Assembly: GCA_016987375.1 (NCBI GenBank)
Contig: PJRA01000051.1
Span: forward strand, 241,893-287,404
DNA length: 45,512 bases
Source: Brachionus koreanus
Taxonomy: Eukaryota; Rotifera; Eurotatoria; Ploima; Brachionidae
Direction of reading: 5' to 3'
In this document: one piece after another, positions 1 through 11,080 of the stretch
Layout: each line of letters starts with the position of its first letter
How positions within the stretch are numbered: the first letter of the stretch is position 1
Notes under the pieces: generated by a model
Seen by the model: only the letters and a program-made list of their open reading frames with translations
Databases searched by the model: none
Told to the model about the DNA's origin: nothing
Position numbers and translations under genes: made by a program

Positions 1-121
1 AAAGGAATATAAGAGAGAAAAAATTATTTATTCATTTTAAAATTAATTATTGAAGAAGAGAAAAAGTTATCAACAACAACAACAACAGCAGCAATAACAA
101 AAATTAGAATAAATAAATATA

Positions 122-2185
122 ATGTTATCATCGACGTCGTTTGCCGTCTTTGAGACAAATTTAGACTCGTGTCCAAAGTGTGGCAAAAATATATGCGAGC
201 ACGCAAGTGTAGCCGATGTTATAAATTTGCCAAATAGTCTAAGTCAAGACTTTAGTACATATTCGTCCGATTCAAGTCTTATTAAACAATTGCTGAACGA
301 ATCGTGTACATCGAGTACGACTAGAACTAATAGCACAATTAACTTTGAACCAAAGATATCGCTAAATGCTATAAATGAACTTTTTCTTAAACAAAGCAAT
401 AATTGTACACAACAAGATAAACAGACGACAAAAAAACGAAAATTTCGTCTTTTTAACAAAAATCGTCAATTGAGCTGTTTGAGCTCTTCGTCATCGTCAT
501 CATCGTCGTCATCATCATCAACACCTTCTTCGTCATTATCTACTTCTTCTCTTCAAACAGGCAACAACAATAACAGTAACAGTAATTGTAACAAGAATAA
601 AAAAAGCAACAGCAACAACAACAACAATGAATCAAAGACATACATATCTGTTAAATTGAACAATTTCTATTATTACAATTATGAAAAAACAGTGTGTAAA
701 TCATCATCTTCATCATCGACTGCATCATCAACAATAACAGATTCGGTTATAACCGAAATACAACGACCAGCAAATGTAAATATACGAGAAAATCAACTTG
801 AATGTTCTAATAATAGAGAAAAAGAATACTTTTGTTCTTCAAATAATTTAAAAGAATTAAATGATAAAATGAATGAAACAAACAACTATCATAAAATAAC
901 AGTCATATTCGTTCTAATCGGTTTGTTTAGTTTCAATTTTTTACAAGAAACTTTTTTACTTATCTATTATTTAAATTCAAATCAAACACATTGGTTATTT
1001 AGCTCACTTATTGGTGTATTCACTGGTCAATGTTTGACTCTAATAGTTTCATTTATAAATGAAATTTCAACGACAACGACCATGACCACAACAACAACCA
1101 CAACAACAACAAAAACGACACCAACATCAATTACAACAACTATACTATTCAAGAATCCATTTAGTAAACTGTGCTTGTTAATACCAGGCTATTTGCCTCT
1201 TAGTTGTTTTGTACAATTTTTTCGACTTATTCTTAACTATAAAAAATCGTGTGCCCAAGACAAATTTCGTCTCGAATTTAATCTATCTCTATTGTTCTAT
1301 TTTAATTCATTATTTTATACACTTCCATTAATTATAGTTAATTGTTGTTATTTGTCAAGTAATTCGCGTCTAAACTGGTACTATACTGACTTGTTGAGAG
1401 TATCATCTGATGCCACAATTATGTTCATATTTAGTCCCGAGTCAAGACCAAGAAATCAATTCATGATCTTATTAGTGTCCATATTTGTGTCCATATCAAT
1501 TGGTCTATGTTTGTTCATAACATACTATGAGCTAATAAAACAAATGAGAATATTAAACACAACCGTAAGTCTAAAACGATTCATGCCCGACACACAATGG
1601 CTTCGCTTGGGCATCATTGAACTGTTGGTCTATTTTTGTTTCAAATTTTGTCTTATTACATCTCGCCTATGCATACTAGCGTTGTTTTGGTATTTGTTCA
1701 ATCAATTATTGCTTGTGTTTGTGTGTGTGCATATACTAGTTTTGTTTGTGTTCAATGTAACCGGTTTTTTCAAACAACATAACAAATCAATCGACAAAAA
1801 CAAAAATTCAAAACTAAATGATTTAATAGCAATTAAAATAGTGAGCATACTTGGCCTAGTCGATCTTTTTATAAATCAAAGTAGTGAACTTAAAAATACA
1901 AAGCGTATATTTGCCTATTATTTGTTTAATTTCATTCAAAATAGTTTAATTTTAACATATTGGTTAGTCAAAGTGTTGTACAATGAACAAGAAAATCAGA
2001 AAATTTTCTATACAACATTGATCTATTTAAGCGTTTTGCTATTCAATGTGTTCGGTCTAATCCTAAAGTTTCTTCACATTCACATAATCAAAAAACGATA
2101 TGCAAAACTATTCGAATTAAATGCTTTTAGAATTATTGAACCTCCTTCAATGCATACATCAAACACCAATACCAATCAAGACTAG
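122..2185 (+). CDS. XK-related (XKR) multi-pass membrane protein, single exon
   Basis: 687 codons from ATG 122 to a TAG stop, with no intron needed. The first ~255 residues are low complexity and hydrophilic (poly-Ser near residues 120-140, Asn/Ser/Lys runs, a second poly-Ser near 195) and contain a CPKCGKNIC motif near residue 18. After about residue 257 the protein becomes strongly hydrophobic with roughly eight to ten membrane segments, interrupted by a poly-Thr loop (about residues 317-335). The late segments read like the XK/XKR family: SRLCILALFWYLF followed by a loop, then a segment with a Leu-Val-Asp-Leu-Phe core, a soluble stretch and an ENLL-like helix (QNSLILTYWLV). The family (XK, XKR4/8/9) acts in plasma-membrane lipid scrambling or transport. 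Whether this member scrambles is inference. The usual E-S-A-P-Q segment is not recognisable (YTLPL instead), so it is a divergent member. The start is taken as the first ATG after an in-frame AT-rich leader. Confidence 0.72.
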   Translation: MLSSTSFAVFETNLDSCPKCGKNICEHASVADVINLPNSLSQDFSTYSSDSSLIKQLLNESCTSSTTRTNSTINFEPKISLNAINELFLKQSNNCTQQDKQTTKKRKFRLFNKNRQLSCLSSSSSSSSSSSSSTPSSSLSTSSLQTGNNNNSNSNCNKNKKSNSNNNNNESKTYISVKLNNFYYYNYEKTVCKSSSSSSTASSTITDSVITEIQRPANVNIRENQLECSNNREKEYFCSSNNLKELNDKMNETNNYHKITVIFVLIGLFSFNFLQETFLLIYYLNSNQTHWLFSSLIGVFTGQCLTLIVSFINEISTTTTMTTTTTTTTTKTTPTSITTTILFKNPFSKLCLLIPGYLPLSCFVQFFRLILNYKKSCAQDKFRLEFNLSLLFYFNSLFYTLPLIIVNCCYLSSNSRLNWYYTDLLRVSSDATIMFIFSPESRPRNQFMILLVSIFVSISIGLCLFITYYELIKQMRILNTTVSLKRFMPDTQWLRLGIIELLVYFCFKFCLITSRLCILALFWYLFNQLLLVFVCVHILVLFVFNVTGFFKQHNKSIDKNKNSKLNDLIAIKIVSILGLVDLFINQSSELKNTKRIFAYYLFNFIQNSLILTYWLVKVLYNEQENQKIFYTTLIYLSVLLFNVFGLILKFLHIHIIKKRYAKLFELNAFRIIEPPSMHTSNTNTNQD

Positions 2186-3311
2186 TATACTACTTTTTGT
2201 TATTTATTAAATTAATTAATTAAATTAAATGATGATTAATTATTTAACAACAACAAAAATATCAACTATTCTATTGTAAAATTTTTTATGGTATTATTTA
2301 TTTTCTTTGTTTTTGTTTTTGTTCAATTACTTAATTAATTAACTAATTTCATTGTATAAAAAATATTTCTATTAATATATAAATTATTATTAAGAGTTAA
2401 AACGAAAAATTTATTATTATCCATAATTAACGACTTGATTGTTTTTCTAGTTATTTAAGCACATCCATTCAAGCTTTATAGGCAAAAAAAAAAACCACTT
2501 ATTTAATCAATGGATTAGGTAAATTCAATGTTCTCTTTTTCTTTTTTATTTTCCTTTTTTTTAATTGTTTAATTAATTAATTTTTTTTTCGAATAAAGTT
2601 TATTTAATTTCTAAAAAAAAGCTTTTTAAATTAATTAATTTATTTTATTTTTCAAGTTTTAATTTTTTTTCAATAAGCCAAAATTGGAGCAATTCATTTA
2701 AAAAAAAATCAAAATTTTGTTATTTAATATTTATTCGAATTCAAAAATATAAAAAAAAAACAATCAAACTTAAATAATTTATGGACAGAATTTTAAATTT
2801 TATTGATACGAAAAAATAAAATAAAACTATCTATCTTGTCTTGTTACTAAATCAAGATAGATTAATAAAAATAAAAATTAAATTATCTAGTTTATTGCCG
2901 TCATTTAATTTTAATTGAATTAATGTCCTAACTTATATTGTTGACATTTGCATTTTAGATTTTCTATTTATTTATTTTTGTTTTTATTAGTAAACAAACT
3001 TTAAAATGGTCATTAAAAGCCAATTTAAAAATAAAATCTGCTGTACACTCTTGAGATCACAATTTATTTAAAAAAAGTATTTAAGCTATTCTCTTGACTT
3101 CAATTTTAAAAAACTGTTTCCATTGGCAACCAACAGAAAAAAAAGAAAATAATTTTTTTCAAAATCCACTAATAAGCTCCTTTAGAATAGAGAGAAAAAA
3201 AAATACATAAACACATACTCTTTGTTAAATGTAATATTATATCAAACTTTAAAGGAAACAAAAAAGCAAAAAAACTAAAATAAAATTCATTTTAAATCAA
3301 GTAAAATCAAA
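2186..3311. other. Intergenic, XKR to FBXL13/DRC6
   Basis: About 1.1 kb of AT-rich sequence with no open frame of note. It should hold the 3' UTR of the XK-related gene (a canonical AATAAA lies at 2592-2597) and the promoter and 5' UTR of the F-box gene. I see no RNA gene, TIR or tandem array here beyond short TTAATTAA-rich stretches. Confidence 0.6.
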
Positions 3312-6300
3312 ATGGCATCAATATTAAAGCTTTTGCAAACAGTTGATCCTAAAACTCGTCAGTATATTCGCTTTTTTAAAATAAGCGAAATATACGAAAG
3401 TCTTATCAGTGGCTTGACAATTGTTCGCCCTGAGCAATATGTAAAATGGCTAATTGAACAACTTGAAGTTTTGCATGAGAATGGAGTAAAAGAACTCAAA
3501 TGGGACATGTTCATACCCGACGAGCTAAAACCATTGCAAAAACCTGTTGATGAAACAACTCTCAGCTATATATTTAATGTTTTGGACGAAATGCTCGAAC
3601 CAAGTCCTCAAATGATCGAAAAAGCTTACAATCATTATAATAAAAAATTGCTACGAAAAGTTTACTTGTAAGATTTAACTATTTTTTTTTTCATAAATAT
3701 AAATTAATTAATTAATAATCAAAAAATAATAAATAAATAAATATAAGCTCAATAAGAAGATATTATGTGTTGAAAATAATGGAAAAAAAAATTGACCAAG
3801 ATAAACTAGACAAAGCCGTTTACTATCATACAAAAAAACTAAACGGACATGTATTTAAACAATGGTTCGATTGGGTACGGTACCGAAAAGATCGACAAGC
3901 TAGTAAAATTAAAAAACAAAGACCAAATAAACATAATTATCTATTTCTAAAATTCAAGTTGCATTTTCAAAAATATCTAGAATTTTGCTAATTAGTCATT
4001 CGCGATTGATCATTGAACAATGGCATTTGGCAAGCAAAGAATCACGACAAACTAGAGAATATTTCGAGGTAATTTTCGACATAAATAATTTGTGCCATCC
4101 TCTAAAATTAACTCATTGCTTATTTGAATGATATTCTCTTGTGCTTTCATCGACAAAAATATTTTCTAAATAATTTTTTCTAGAGACAGGTATTTATTGT
4201 CCAAATTAAATGGCTATATGCTTTTTTAAATTTTTTTTTTTATTTTTATTTTGCTTTATTAGAATAAAAAAATAAATAGAAAGCTTTTTTCAGATACACA
4301 CACAAATTAGAAATAAAATGAAGTATTATTTTGCTAAATTTTAAATTATTAAATATGTCTAAAAATTGTAGCTAGATGATTAAAATAAAAAATAATATTA
4401 GAAACTAAAATAAATTTCATTTTTTTTTTATTTTTTAGATATTTGATTGAGCGTCAAGTCAAACTCTAACACTTTATAATTATCAGCATTTTTTTTCTAT
4501 CAATATATGCTTTTTGTTCGTGTCGTATAGACCATTTTTATTAATTTCATTAAAATTCTATTTAAAACTAGAGTGATAAAAACATGACTTTTATGCTTAA
4601 TATTAGATGTCAAAACAAATTTTGTACTTAGATTACTTCAGGCAAGTTGAAGTTGATAATCAATTCGTTAAGATTTTATTTTGTTCTTCATTTAAATAAT
4701 ATCTTAAAAATGTTACATTAATTTTTTTTTCACAAATATTTATAAATATTAATTAAAAATTCTCGAAAGAAAGACGTTTTTGAATTGATCATCAACTTCA
4801 ACTTGCTTAACTTAGATTAATCTAAAAATAATTAAAAAACAAAATTTAATATTTTTTTTTAATTCAATAAACAGACTCGTCTACAGGTAGTAAAATAAAA
4901 AATAAAACAAAAACTAACCCTATTAAACTTTTAAATATCCCGCTCTCTTAAAATTAATCACTGTTTGATTTTTAGTCAAATCGGGCTAAAGCTATGCAAG
5001 TAATACAACACTCACCAATTTAAATATTAAATAAATGTTAAATATAATTTTTTGTTAAACACTATGCTCATTCTCAAATCACCAAAGCACATTTTTTTTT
5101 ATTATTTATTTATTCTTTTTTTTTTTAATTTAATTTTAAAATTTTTCATTTCTTAATATCTAATCAAGAGGTTGGAGCGAGGCGAAGCCATTGATGACAG
5201 TGACACATTGTTCAGCAATGGTGAAGCAAGAGACGACATTTCTATGTTACCCAGACATGCAGCCATAAAAATATTCTCCTATCTCTCAATTACAGATTTG
5301 TATCGAGCATCTCAGGTATGTAGATCGTGGAAAATGATTGCTAGTTCAAATGTTCTATGGTCAAAATTAGATTTATTTTCTATAAGAGACAAACTAACCG
5401 ACAAGTTATTAGCGGCCATGATTCAAAAGAGCCGACCATATTTAATTCATTTAAATGTACGTGGTGCTTCAAAATTGACACAAAGTGGCTTTATTACCAT
5501 TAGTGGATGTCGCAATATACAAGATTTAAATTTGTCAGATTGTAAAAATTTAACTGTAATAAAACTAGAAAAATAAAACTAAGATTAGAAAGCTGGAAAA
5601 ATTTTATTTTTTTTCTTAGGATGACATGGTTAGCATAGTAACATCAGGATGTGTGGTTTTGATTTATTTGAATTTGGCATTTAATGACGCATTAACCGAT
5701 ACAACAATTCGAACATTAAGCAAAAATTGTAAAAATGTTCAGTATTTGAGTCTGGCTTTTTGTACAAAAATAACTGACAAAGGTTTTTCGTATATAAACG
5801 GAGGCGAAGGTCTAAGAAAATTGATCTACATTGATCTATCTGCATGCACAAGTGTATTTAATTAATTAAGTTAAAATTTTCTAAAAAAATAATTTTTATT
5901 TAGATATCACCAATTGGTACTTCTTATTTGGCACAATATTGTCCAAATATGGAAACAATAAAAATTAATAATTTTTCTAGTCTTAGCGACAGACATCTAA
6001 AAGTACTTAATAAATAAAAAAAAATATTTAGTCTTTATTTTTTTTACTATTTTTAATATTTAGTTTTGCTATGTGCTATCACAATTGACCGAAATAGTGA
6101 TACTGGACTCGCCACATTTGACCGACGAATCATTCAAATACATATCACAATCAAAATTTTTGAAAAAAATTAAAATAGCATCAAACAAAAATGTAACTGA
6201 TCATTCAATAAAATTGATAAGCAAAAATTGCCCAGACTTGAGATATGTATCGTTGATCGATTGTGAAAAAATAAATGATTTATGTTTGAAATATTTGTCT

Positions 6301-7206
6301 CAATTGCGCACATTGACCATACTAAATTTGGCCGATTGTATTCGAGTTAGTGATAGTGGAGTCAAACATTTGACAGATGGAGCTTGTGCTAATAAAATAA
6401 GAGAATTAAATTTAACTAATTGTTTAAGAATCGGCAATCAAACTATGATATCTTTGGTGAGAAAGTGTACAAATCTGGCTTATTTATCTCTATGTTATTG
6501 TGAACAAATTGAAAAAGATGGCATTGATTTAGTTGGTGCTATAGAAAATTTAGTATCTATTGATTTATCTGGATGCCAATGTGGTGATAATGTAAATAAA
6601 ATTTTTCTTTTTTCTTTTTGTTAATAAAATTTTATTAATTTTCTTGTGATAAAAAATAAAAAGAGCCTGAAAGGAATTGCAAATGCAAATTTACGCAATG
6701 CTGCTTACTCTGGTTGCAAAGACATAACAGATCTTGGTCTGCAGAAATTTTGCACTCAATGTCCAAATTTGGAAACACTTGATTTGTCTAATTGCTATCA
6801 GCTAACTGACAATTCAATAAAATCACTGGCATTTTGCTGCAAATTTATGATGAATTTAAATTTAAGTGGATGCACAATGCTAACAGATATGTCAATTCAA
6901 TATTTATCAGGTGTTTGTGCTTATCTTAAAGTACTCGACATTTCAAATTGTCACTTGATAGGGTAAATAAAAAAAAAACAATATTTTCCTAAACGAAAAC
7001 TAAATTAAATTTTAATTATTTTATTTAGGGATAAAAGTTTGAAGTATTTAAAAAGAGGTTGTAAATATTTAGAGAAGCTGATTGTTTTGAATTGTATTGG
7101 CATAAGTAAAGAATCAATTGAAAAAATGCAAAGAAATGTTCCATATATTGAACACTCATCTAATAGCCATTCCTCATTTACAAATTCAAGTTATTTATTT
7201 GCTTGA
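3312..7206 (+). CDS. FBXL13: F-box/LRR protein 13, dynein regulatory complex subunit 6 (nine exons)
   Basis: Exons by frame and GT-AG sites: 3312-3667, 3748-about 3957, 3996-4068, 5169-5555, 5620-5853, 5904-6002, 6064-6591, 6664-6962, 7029-7206 (TGA). They sum to 2364 nt, 787 residues, close to vertebrate FBXL13. Order: an N-terminal helical region (about residues 1-210, with a Lys/Trp-rich stretch KQWFDWVRYRKD), an F-box near residues 230-270 (LPRHAAIKIFSYL...CRSWK), then about 16 cysteine-containing LRRs of the L-x-L-x-x-C type to the C terminus. Repeat phrases such as LADCIRVSDSG and LDLSNCYQLTDNSIK closely follow the FBXL13 pattern. FBXL13/DRC6 belongs to the nexin-dynein regulatory complex of motile axonemes, so ciliated cells are implied. 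The exon 2/3 junction is uncertain: ending exon 2 at 3957 gives a 38-nt intron, while a donor at 3880 would give 116 nt. An unbroken read hits a stop, so some intron is required. The fourth exon follows a 1.1-kb intron. Confidence 0.9.
4626..4819. mobile_element. MITE-like inverted-repeat element in FBXL13 intron 3
   Basis: Arms of 25 nt at 4642-4666 and 4782-4806 are inverted repeats with a single mismatch (left arm begins GCAAGTTGAAGTTGATAATC). Immediately outside lies the 10-bp direct repeat ACTTAGATTA at 4626-4635 and 4810-4819. The element would be about 174 bp (4636-4809) with no coding capacity. Short non-autonomous elements with 9-11-bp target duplications are typical of Mutator-like families, but I do not recognise this one. 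The alternative is a chance hairpin in AT-rich intron DNA. Confidence 0.55.
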
Positions 7207-7375
7207 TTTTGGATTATATTTTTTGGTGTTTTTTTTTTGTTTTTTTTTTGCAAAATTAATTAATGCATTTAAATTTTTTTATTAATCAATAAAATCAAAT
7301 CGAAAACAAATACTAAACGACATTTAAATTAAAAAAAAAAAAAAATTCATTCACTTCTTTTACACTTTTTCTCTT
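7207..7375. terminator. Convergent 3' ends of FBXL13 and ARL6IP5-like genes
   Basis: Only 169 nt separate the two stop codons. A plus-strand AATAAA is at 7288-7293 and a minus-strand AATAAA (plus-strand TTTATT) at 7278-7283. If both are used, the two transcripts end almost on top of each other and may overlap as antisense 3' UTRs. Confidence 0.4.
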
Positions 7376-8042
7376 CTACTCTTTTAGCTTTTCGTTAACC
7401 AAAAAATCTAAAAGAAAAAAATGAAAAATGAAAATTTTCAGATGGATTTAGAAAAAAAATAAAAAATACCTAAAAATTCTAACAGCATTCCCATTGGCGA
7501 TTTGGTTAGGCCAAGTAGTTCTTTTTTGTTTTCGATTTTGTTGTTCAAATTTCTCAATCTAAGTGCTGCATGCATTAGAATAACTTGAAGAGCAATAAAA
7601 AAAATTTCAAGTTAAAAAGAAAAAAGATTTTAATTAATTTACGACTTAGAGGAAGACAAATGCTGAACACAAATGTTAGCAAAAAGCCAAATAAATTGAA
7701 AAAAAAACCACTAATACACACGACAATGATCAAATTTAAAAATGGTCTTTCTTTTTTAAAACGTTGGATTTCTGGGCTTTTATTTGACAATATGTTTGCC
7801 ACTACAAACAAACCGATAACAACAAAAATTCCAGAAAATATTGGAACCGGATGAATGATGCTCATGAGCAAAAAAATAGTCAAAAAACAAACAAAATAAT
7901 TTGTTTGATAGTAGAGCAAATTTTGTTCAATTCTATTGTTTACTCGGAGCATGTCATTTAAATTTGGCACGGCATAGTTTTCAGCTTTGCCAATAAAATC
8001 TTCAATTTTACGAAAAGGCGCAAAACGAACTTGATCGGTCAT
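7376..8042 (-). CDS. ARL6IP5: ARL6IP5/JWA-like PRA1 family protein
   Basis: Three exons on the minus strand: 8042-7643, 7583-7470 and 7407-7376 (TAG stop), 181 residues, against 188 in human ARL6IP5. The N-terminal cytosolic part ([12 protein letters not shown]) is followed by two hydrophobic hairpins (about residues 50-85 and 105-145). The second exon encodes a conserved block with [16 protein letters not shown] and [11 protein letters not shown], which matches the family signature LRLRN-x-KNK-x-ENK...TPMG. PRA1 proteins sit in ER/Golgi membranes and influence Rab and Arl-dependent trafficking; ARL6IP5 also modulates glutamate transporters. The exon 1 donor was placed at 7642 because it keeps the family spacing before LRLRN. 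The introns are only 59 and 62 nt. Confidence 0.9.
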
Positions 8043-9337
8043 TGTTTTAATTAGCTCTGAATTTTGTGTTTATGTTTTTGCTTAAATGTTTTAAATATAA
8101 AAATGAGAAAAGTTCAAAAACAAAAATTTGATTACGTAGATGAAATTTTACCTTCATCTAAGTATATTTCAAAAAATTGGTTTTTAAAAATAAAAAGTTT
8201 ATTAAATATTGAATAGAAATCTTTAAAAATTCACACTGATTAAAACTAAATTAACAAAAGAAATAAATCAACACATCACATTTTCACAATCACTGGGTAT
8301 CACCATGTCTAAAAGAAAACAAAAATAAAATAAAATAAAATTATTATTTTTAATTTAGTTTGAAAAAAAAAAAAAATTTAATTTTGTTTCCCCATTGAAA
8401 AAAATATTCTTATTTTAAATAATTTTAAAACACAGATTTGTGCAAAAGTCATAAAGTCAAAGTCAAGTCAACATTATTTTTTCTATTTTTAAAAAATCAA
8501 GTGTAAAAATTATTTTTATTTAATCATTTGAAAAATTTAAGATATTTTTTTGAATAGACACACAAAATGTCCTTCATATGTTTTTTTTTTTTTTTTATTT
8601 TTATTTCTTTTCTTTAATTACTACATCACCCATGAAATGTTTTCTGAAATAAATATTATTATTATTAATATTTAACAAATTATTTTTTAATGATACTCTT
8701 TTAAATTTATCTAGTCCAGTTGAAATGTCTGCCATTCAATAAGCAGAGGATAGATGTCTTAAAATTGTAAGCATTCAAAGCAATTAATTTCAACATTTTA
8801 TTTAAAATTGTGATTTTTTAGACTTTTTTTTTACTTTTTTCGCACAAGTCTGATTTTAAATTTGATTAAATAAAATAAATTTTTCTTTTCATAAGCTTGA
8901 TTCCAATGGTAACTAAATAACTAGCTTTTCAAACTATTAATTCTACAAAACAAGAAAATTTATTAAACACAAAGATTATTTTAAAAAAAAATGAGATAAA
9001 AAACTGAAAAATTTTGGTTTATTAGTATTAGGCATAGAAATAAAGACAAAAACCTAACACACACTTAACTAAAAATACTTAACTAGTAATTTTTAACTAC
9101 AGTTTTTATTTGACTATCTTATCAAACTTTAAAATAAAAATAAAATAAAAAAAAAAGAGAGAAAAAAATGTATCTACAAGTTGAATATAATTTCAAAAAT
9201 CATACTAAATTTCGTTAATTAAATTAAAATTAAATTTTATAAATAAATAAAAAAAAAAAAAAAAATTCAACAGACTCTTAGAATGCTTTTGTAATGCACG
9301 AATATTTTGTTGTTTTGTGTTTGCTTTTTTTAATTGT
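8043..9337. other. Intergenic between ARL6IP5-like and RSBN1-like genes
   Basis: 1.3 kb, AT-rich. The left part should carry the ARL6IP5 promoter and the right part the RSBN1 3' UTR. The middle holds a probable hAT-type MITE, listed separately. A minus-strand open frame running below 9472 is an out-of-frame overlap with the 3' end of RSBN1 and poly-A/T sequence, not a gene. Confidence 0.6.
8433..8852. mobile_element. hAT-type MITE, second copy (diverged)
   Basis: The left end CAGATTTGTGCAAAAGTCA (8433-8451) is 18/19 identical to the end of the element at 34026-34285 and continues TAAAGTCAAA as there. At 8841-8852 the sequence CGCACAAGTCTG is the inverted terminus (reverse complement CAGACTTGTGCG). 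That makes a 420-bp unit with no coding frame. The flanking 8-mers do not match exactly (TTAAAACA / ATTTTAAA), so the target duplication has decayed or one boundary is off by a few bases. CAG-starting TIRs are characteristic of hAT elements. Confidence 0.6.
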
Positions 9338-10573
9338 CTAATCAACAATTCGATACATTTGTATATTGGATGCATAATAGTGTTTGAGTCGAGTGTGCCA
9401 TGCAACCGATGCAACTGCTGAGACCGTTTTAAATTGATGAACAACATTACGAGGTATAAAATAGATATCATTGTCTTTTAATTGTACATTGGCATATCTA
9501 ATACCATCGCGTCTTAGCTGATTAAGCTTAGCAGTGTCACACCATGACATACACTGTGCCACTGGTGGCTCAAATATGTCAAGCTTAAGTGCTTCGATTA
9601 CACGCGCATAATCGTTTGGATTAAAGCATACAACGTCTTTGACAATACGATTGCTTGAATGTGTGCCGTGTACTGCTTTTAGTAGACCGACAGCTGCCGT
9701 TGTCTCAACGCCATTGCCCACATTGTCCGAATGTGGTCTAGTTCTGTCTTCGAAAAGTATTTCTCTTGGACTTGACGATCGACCATAATAGCCACCCATT
9801 TTCAATATGTCCAATTGTTGTTTGCGTTTTTTGGTTTTATCTGGCGAACTAACTGGACTAAGCGAATCTTTTGACAAACAATGTGTTGGTATTAGTTGTT
9901 CGCCTGGTCTGGCCCAAATAATTGGACCATCGTCCGATTTATTTGCCTGCATATTTTCGTTTATGGAAAAATCGCCCCATGGCATCACATGATACAAAAA
10001 TCTATTTTCTTCCAATAGTTGAATAAAATCGGGATAGTAGTCGCCTATTTCTTCATTGCGTACACCAACTATGCTTATTTGCAACAATGGACCATATCTA
10101 TAAGTGCCATTTGAATAGCTCATGTCAACATTTCGTTTGTAATCGCTCATTTTAAGCGTTAATATTTCTTTGTTGTTGAACAAAAGCGACGATTTAACAG
10201 TCATTTGAGGATAATTGTCAGAAAAATAGCCAAGTATGTCAGGCAGTGTTTTGGCCGAATTTCTAACAATGCCTAGAACATGTTCATTGTTCTCAGAGTA
10301 CACTTGAGATAGAAAATATACGCAGAATTTGTCCATTTGTTCTTTGTTCAATTTAGAGTCTATTTTATCTTGATAAGCAATCAAATATGTCGATTCACCA
10401 TTGGCATCATATTCACACTCAATTAACGAATTGAATAACTCAATTTCAAATCGATTTATGTCTATTTTATTGTTTGACAACACACTATTTATTTGCTCTC
10501 TATTTAATGTATTAAATGTTGTATTAAGTGCATTTAAGCTTGAATTCAATTTATCAATTGTATTTAATGATGA

Positions 10574-10604
<31 letters not shown>

Positions 10605-11080
10605 GAATGTTGATTTTTATTTTTGGTCTTATTACGTTTGTGTTTTTTTTCTTTGTCTTCCTTTTTTTTTGATTTTTTTCTTTCTTTTTTCTTTTTTTTT
10701 TTGAGTATTCTTAATTTTTTATTCTCATAGTCTTCGAGCGATGAATCGCTAATTGCACTCAATGACTGTGTAGATGACGAATACTTACGTTTACGTTCAC
10801 ATTCTTTTCTTGACTTTTTGTTGATTAAATTACGATTATCGCTAAGCACAAAATCATTGTTATTTTTGAATATTGTCTTTGCTATTGTTGGTGTTTTTTT
10901 TCGTTCACGTTCGACTAATGACTGTTGTTTTTTGACTAAAGTGTGTTTCAAGTCATTTTTAGACGATTTAATTTTGTTAGATTTGTTTATTAATCGATCA
11001 AGTGTATCGTAGATCTTGGGACGTGCTTGTATCATCACATTGGGCTTAATTGCTGACGTTTCTTCTTCTTTCGATTCCAT
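9338..11080 (-). CDS. RSBN1: RSBN1/KDM9-like (DPY-21 family) nuclear protein
   Basis: Single exon of 580 residues, minus strand. The N-terminal ~190 residues are basic and low complexity (Lys-rich blocks near residues 125-150, poly-Thr near 160-170) and look like nuclear localisation and disorder. From about residue 195 the conserved RSBN1 domain begins: [19 protein letters not shown], a [16 protein letters not shown] block, [27 protein letters not shown], then near the end [20 protein letters not shown] and SVAWHTRL. These phrases align along the length of vertebrate RSBN1/RSBN1L. DPY-21 in C. elegans and RSBN1 (KDM9) are JmjC-type demethylases acting on H4K20me2. The histidine in PRNVVHQF fits the JmjC distal metal-binding His, but I could not assign the other ligands with certainty. 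Vertebrate proteins have a longer C-terminal tail that is absent here. Confidence 0.93.

Noticed and set aside
9205..9471. 88-codon minus-strand frame at the 3' end of RSBN1
   Set aside because: It overlaps the conserved RSBN1 end in another frame and extends through poly-T; no independent support.
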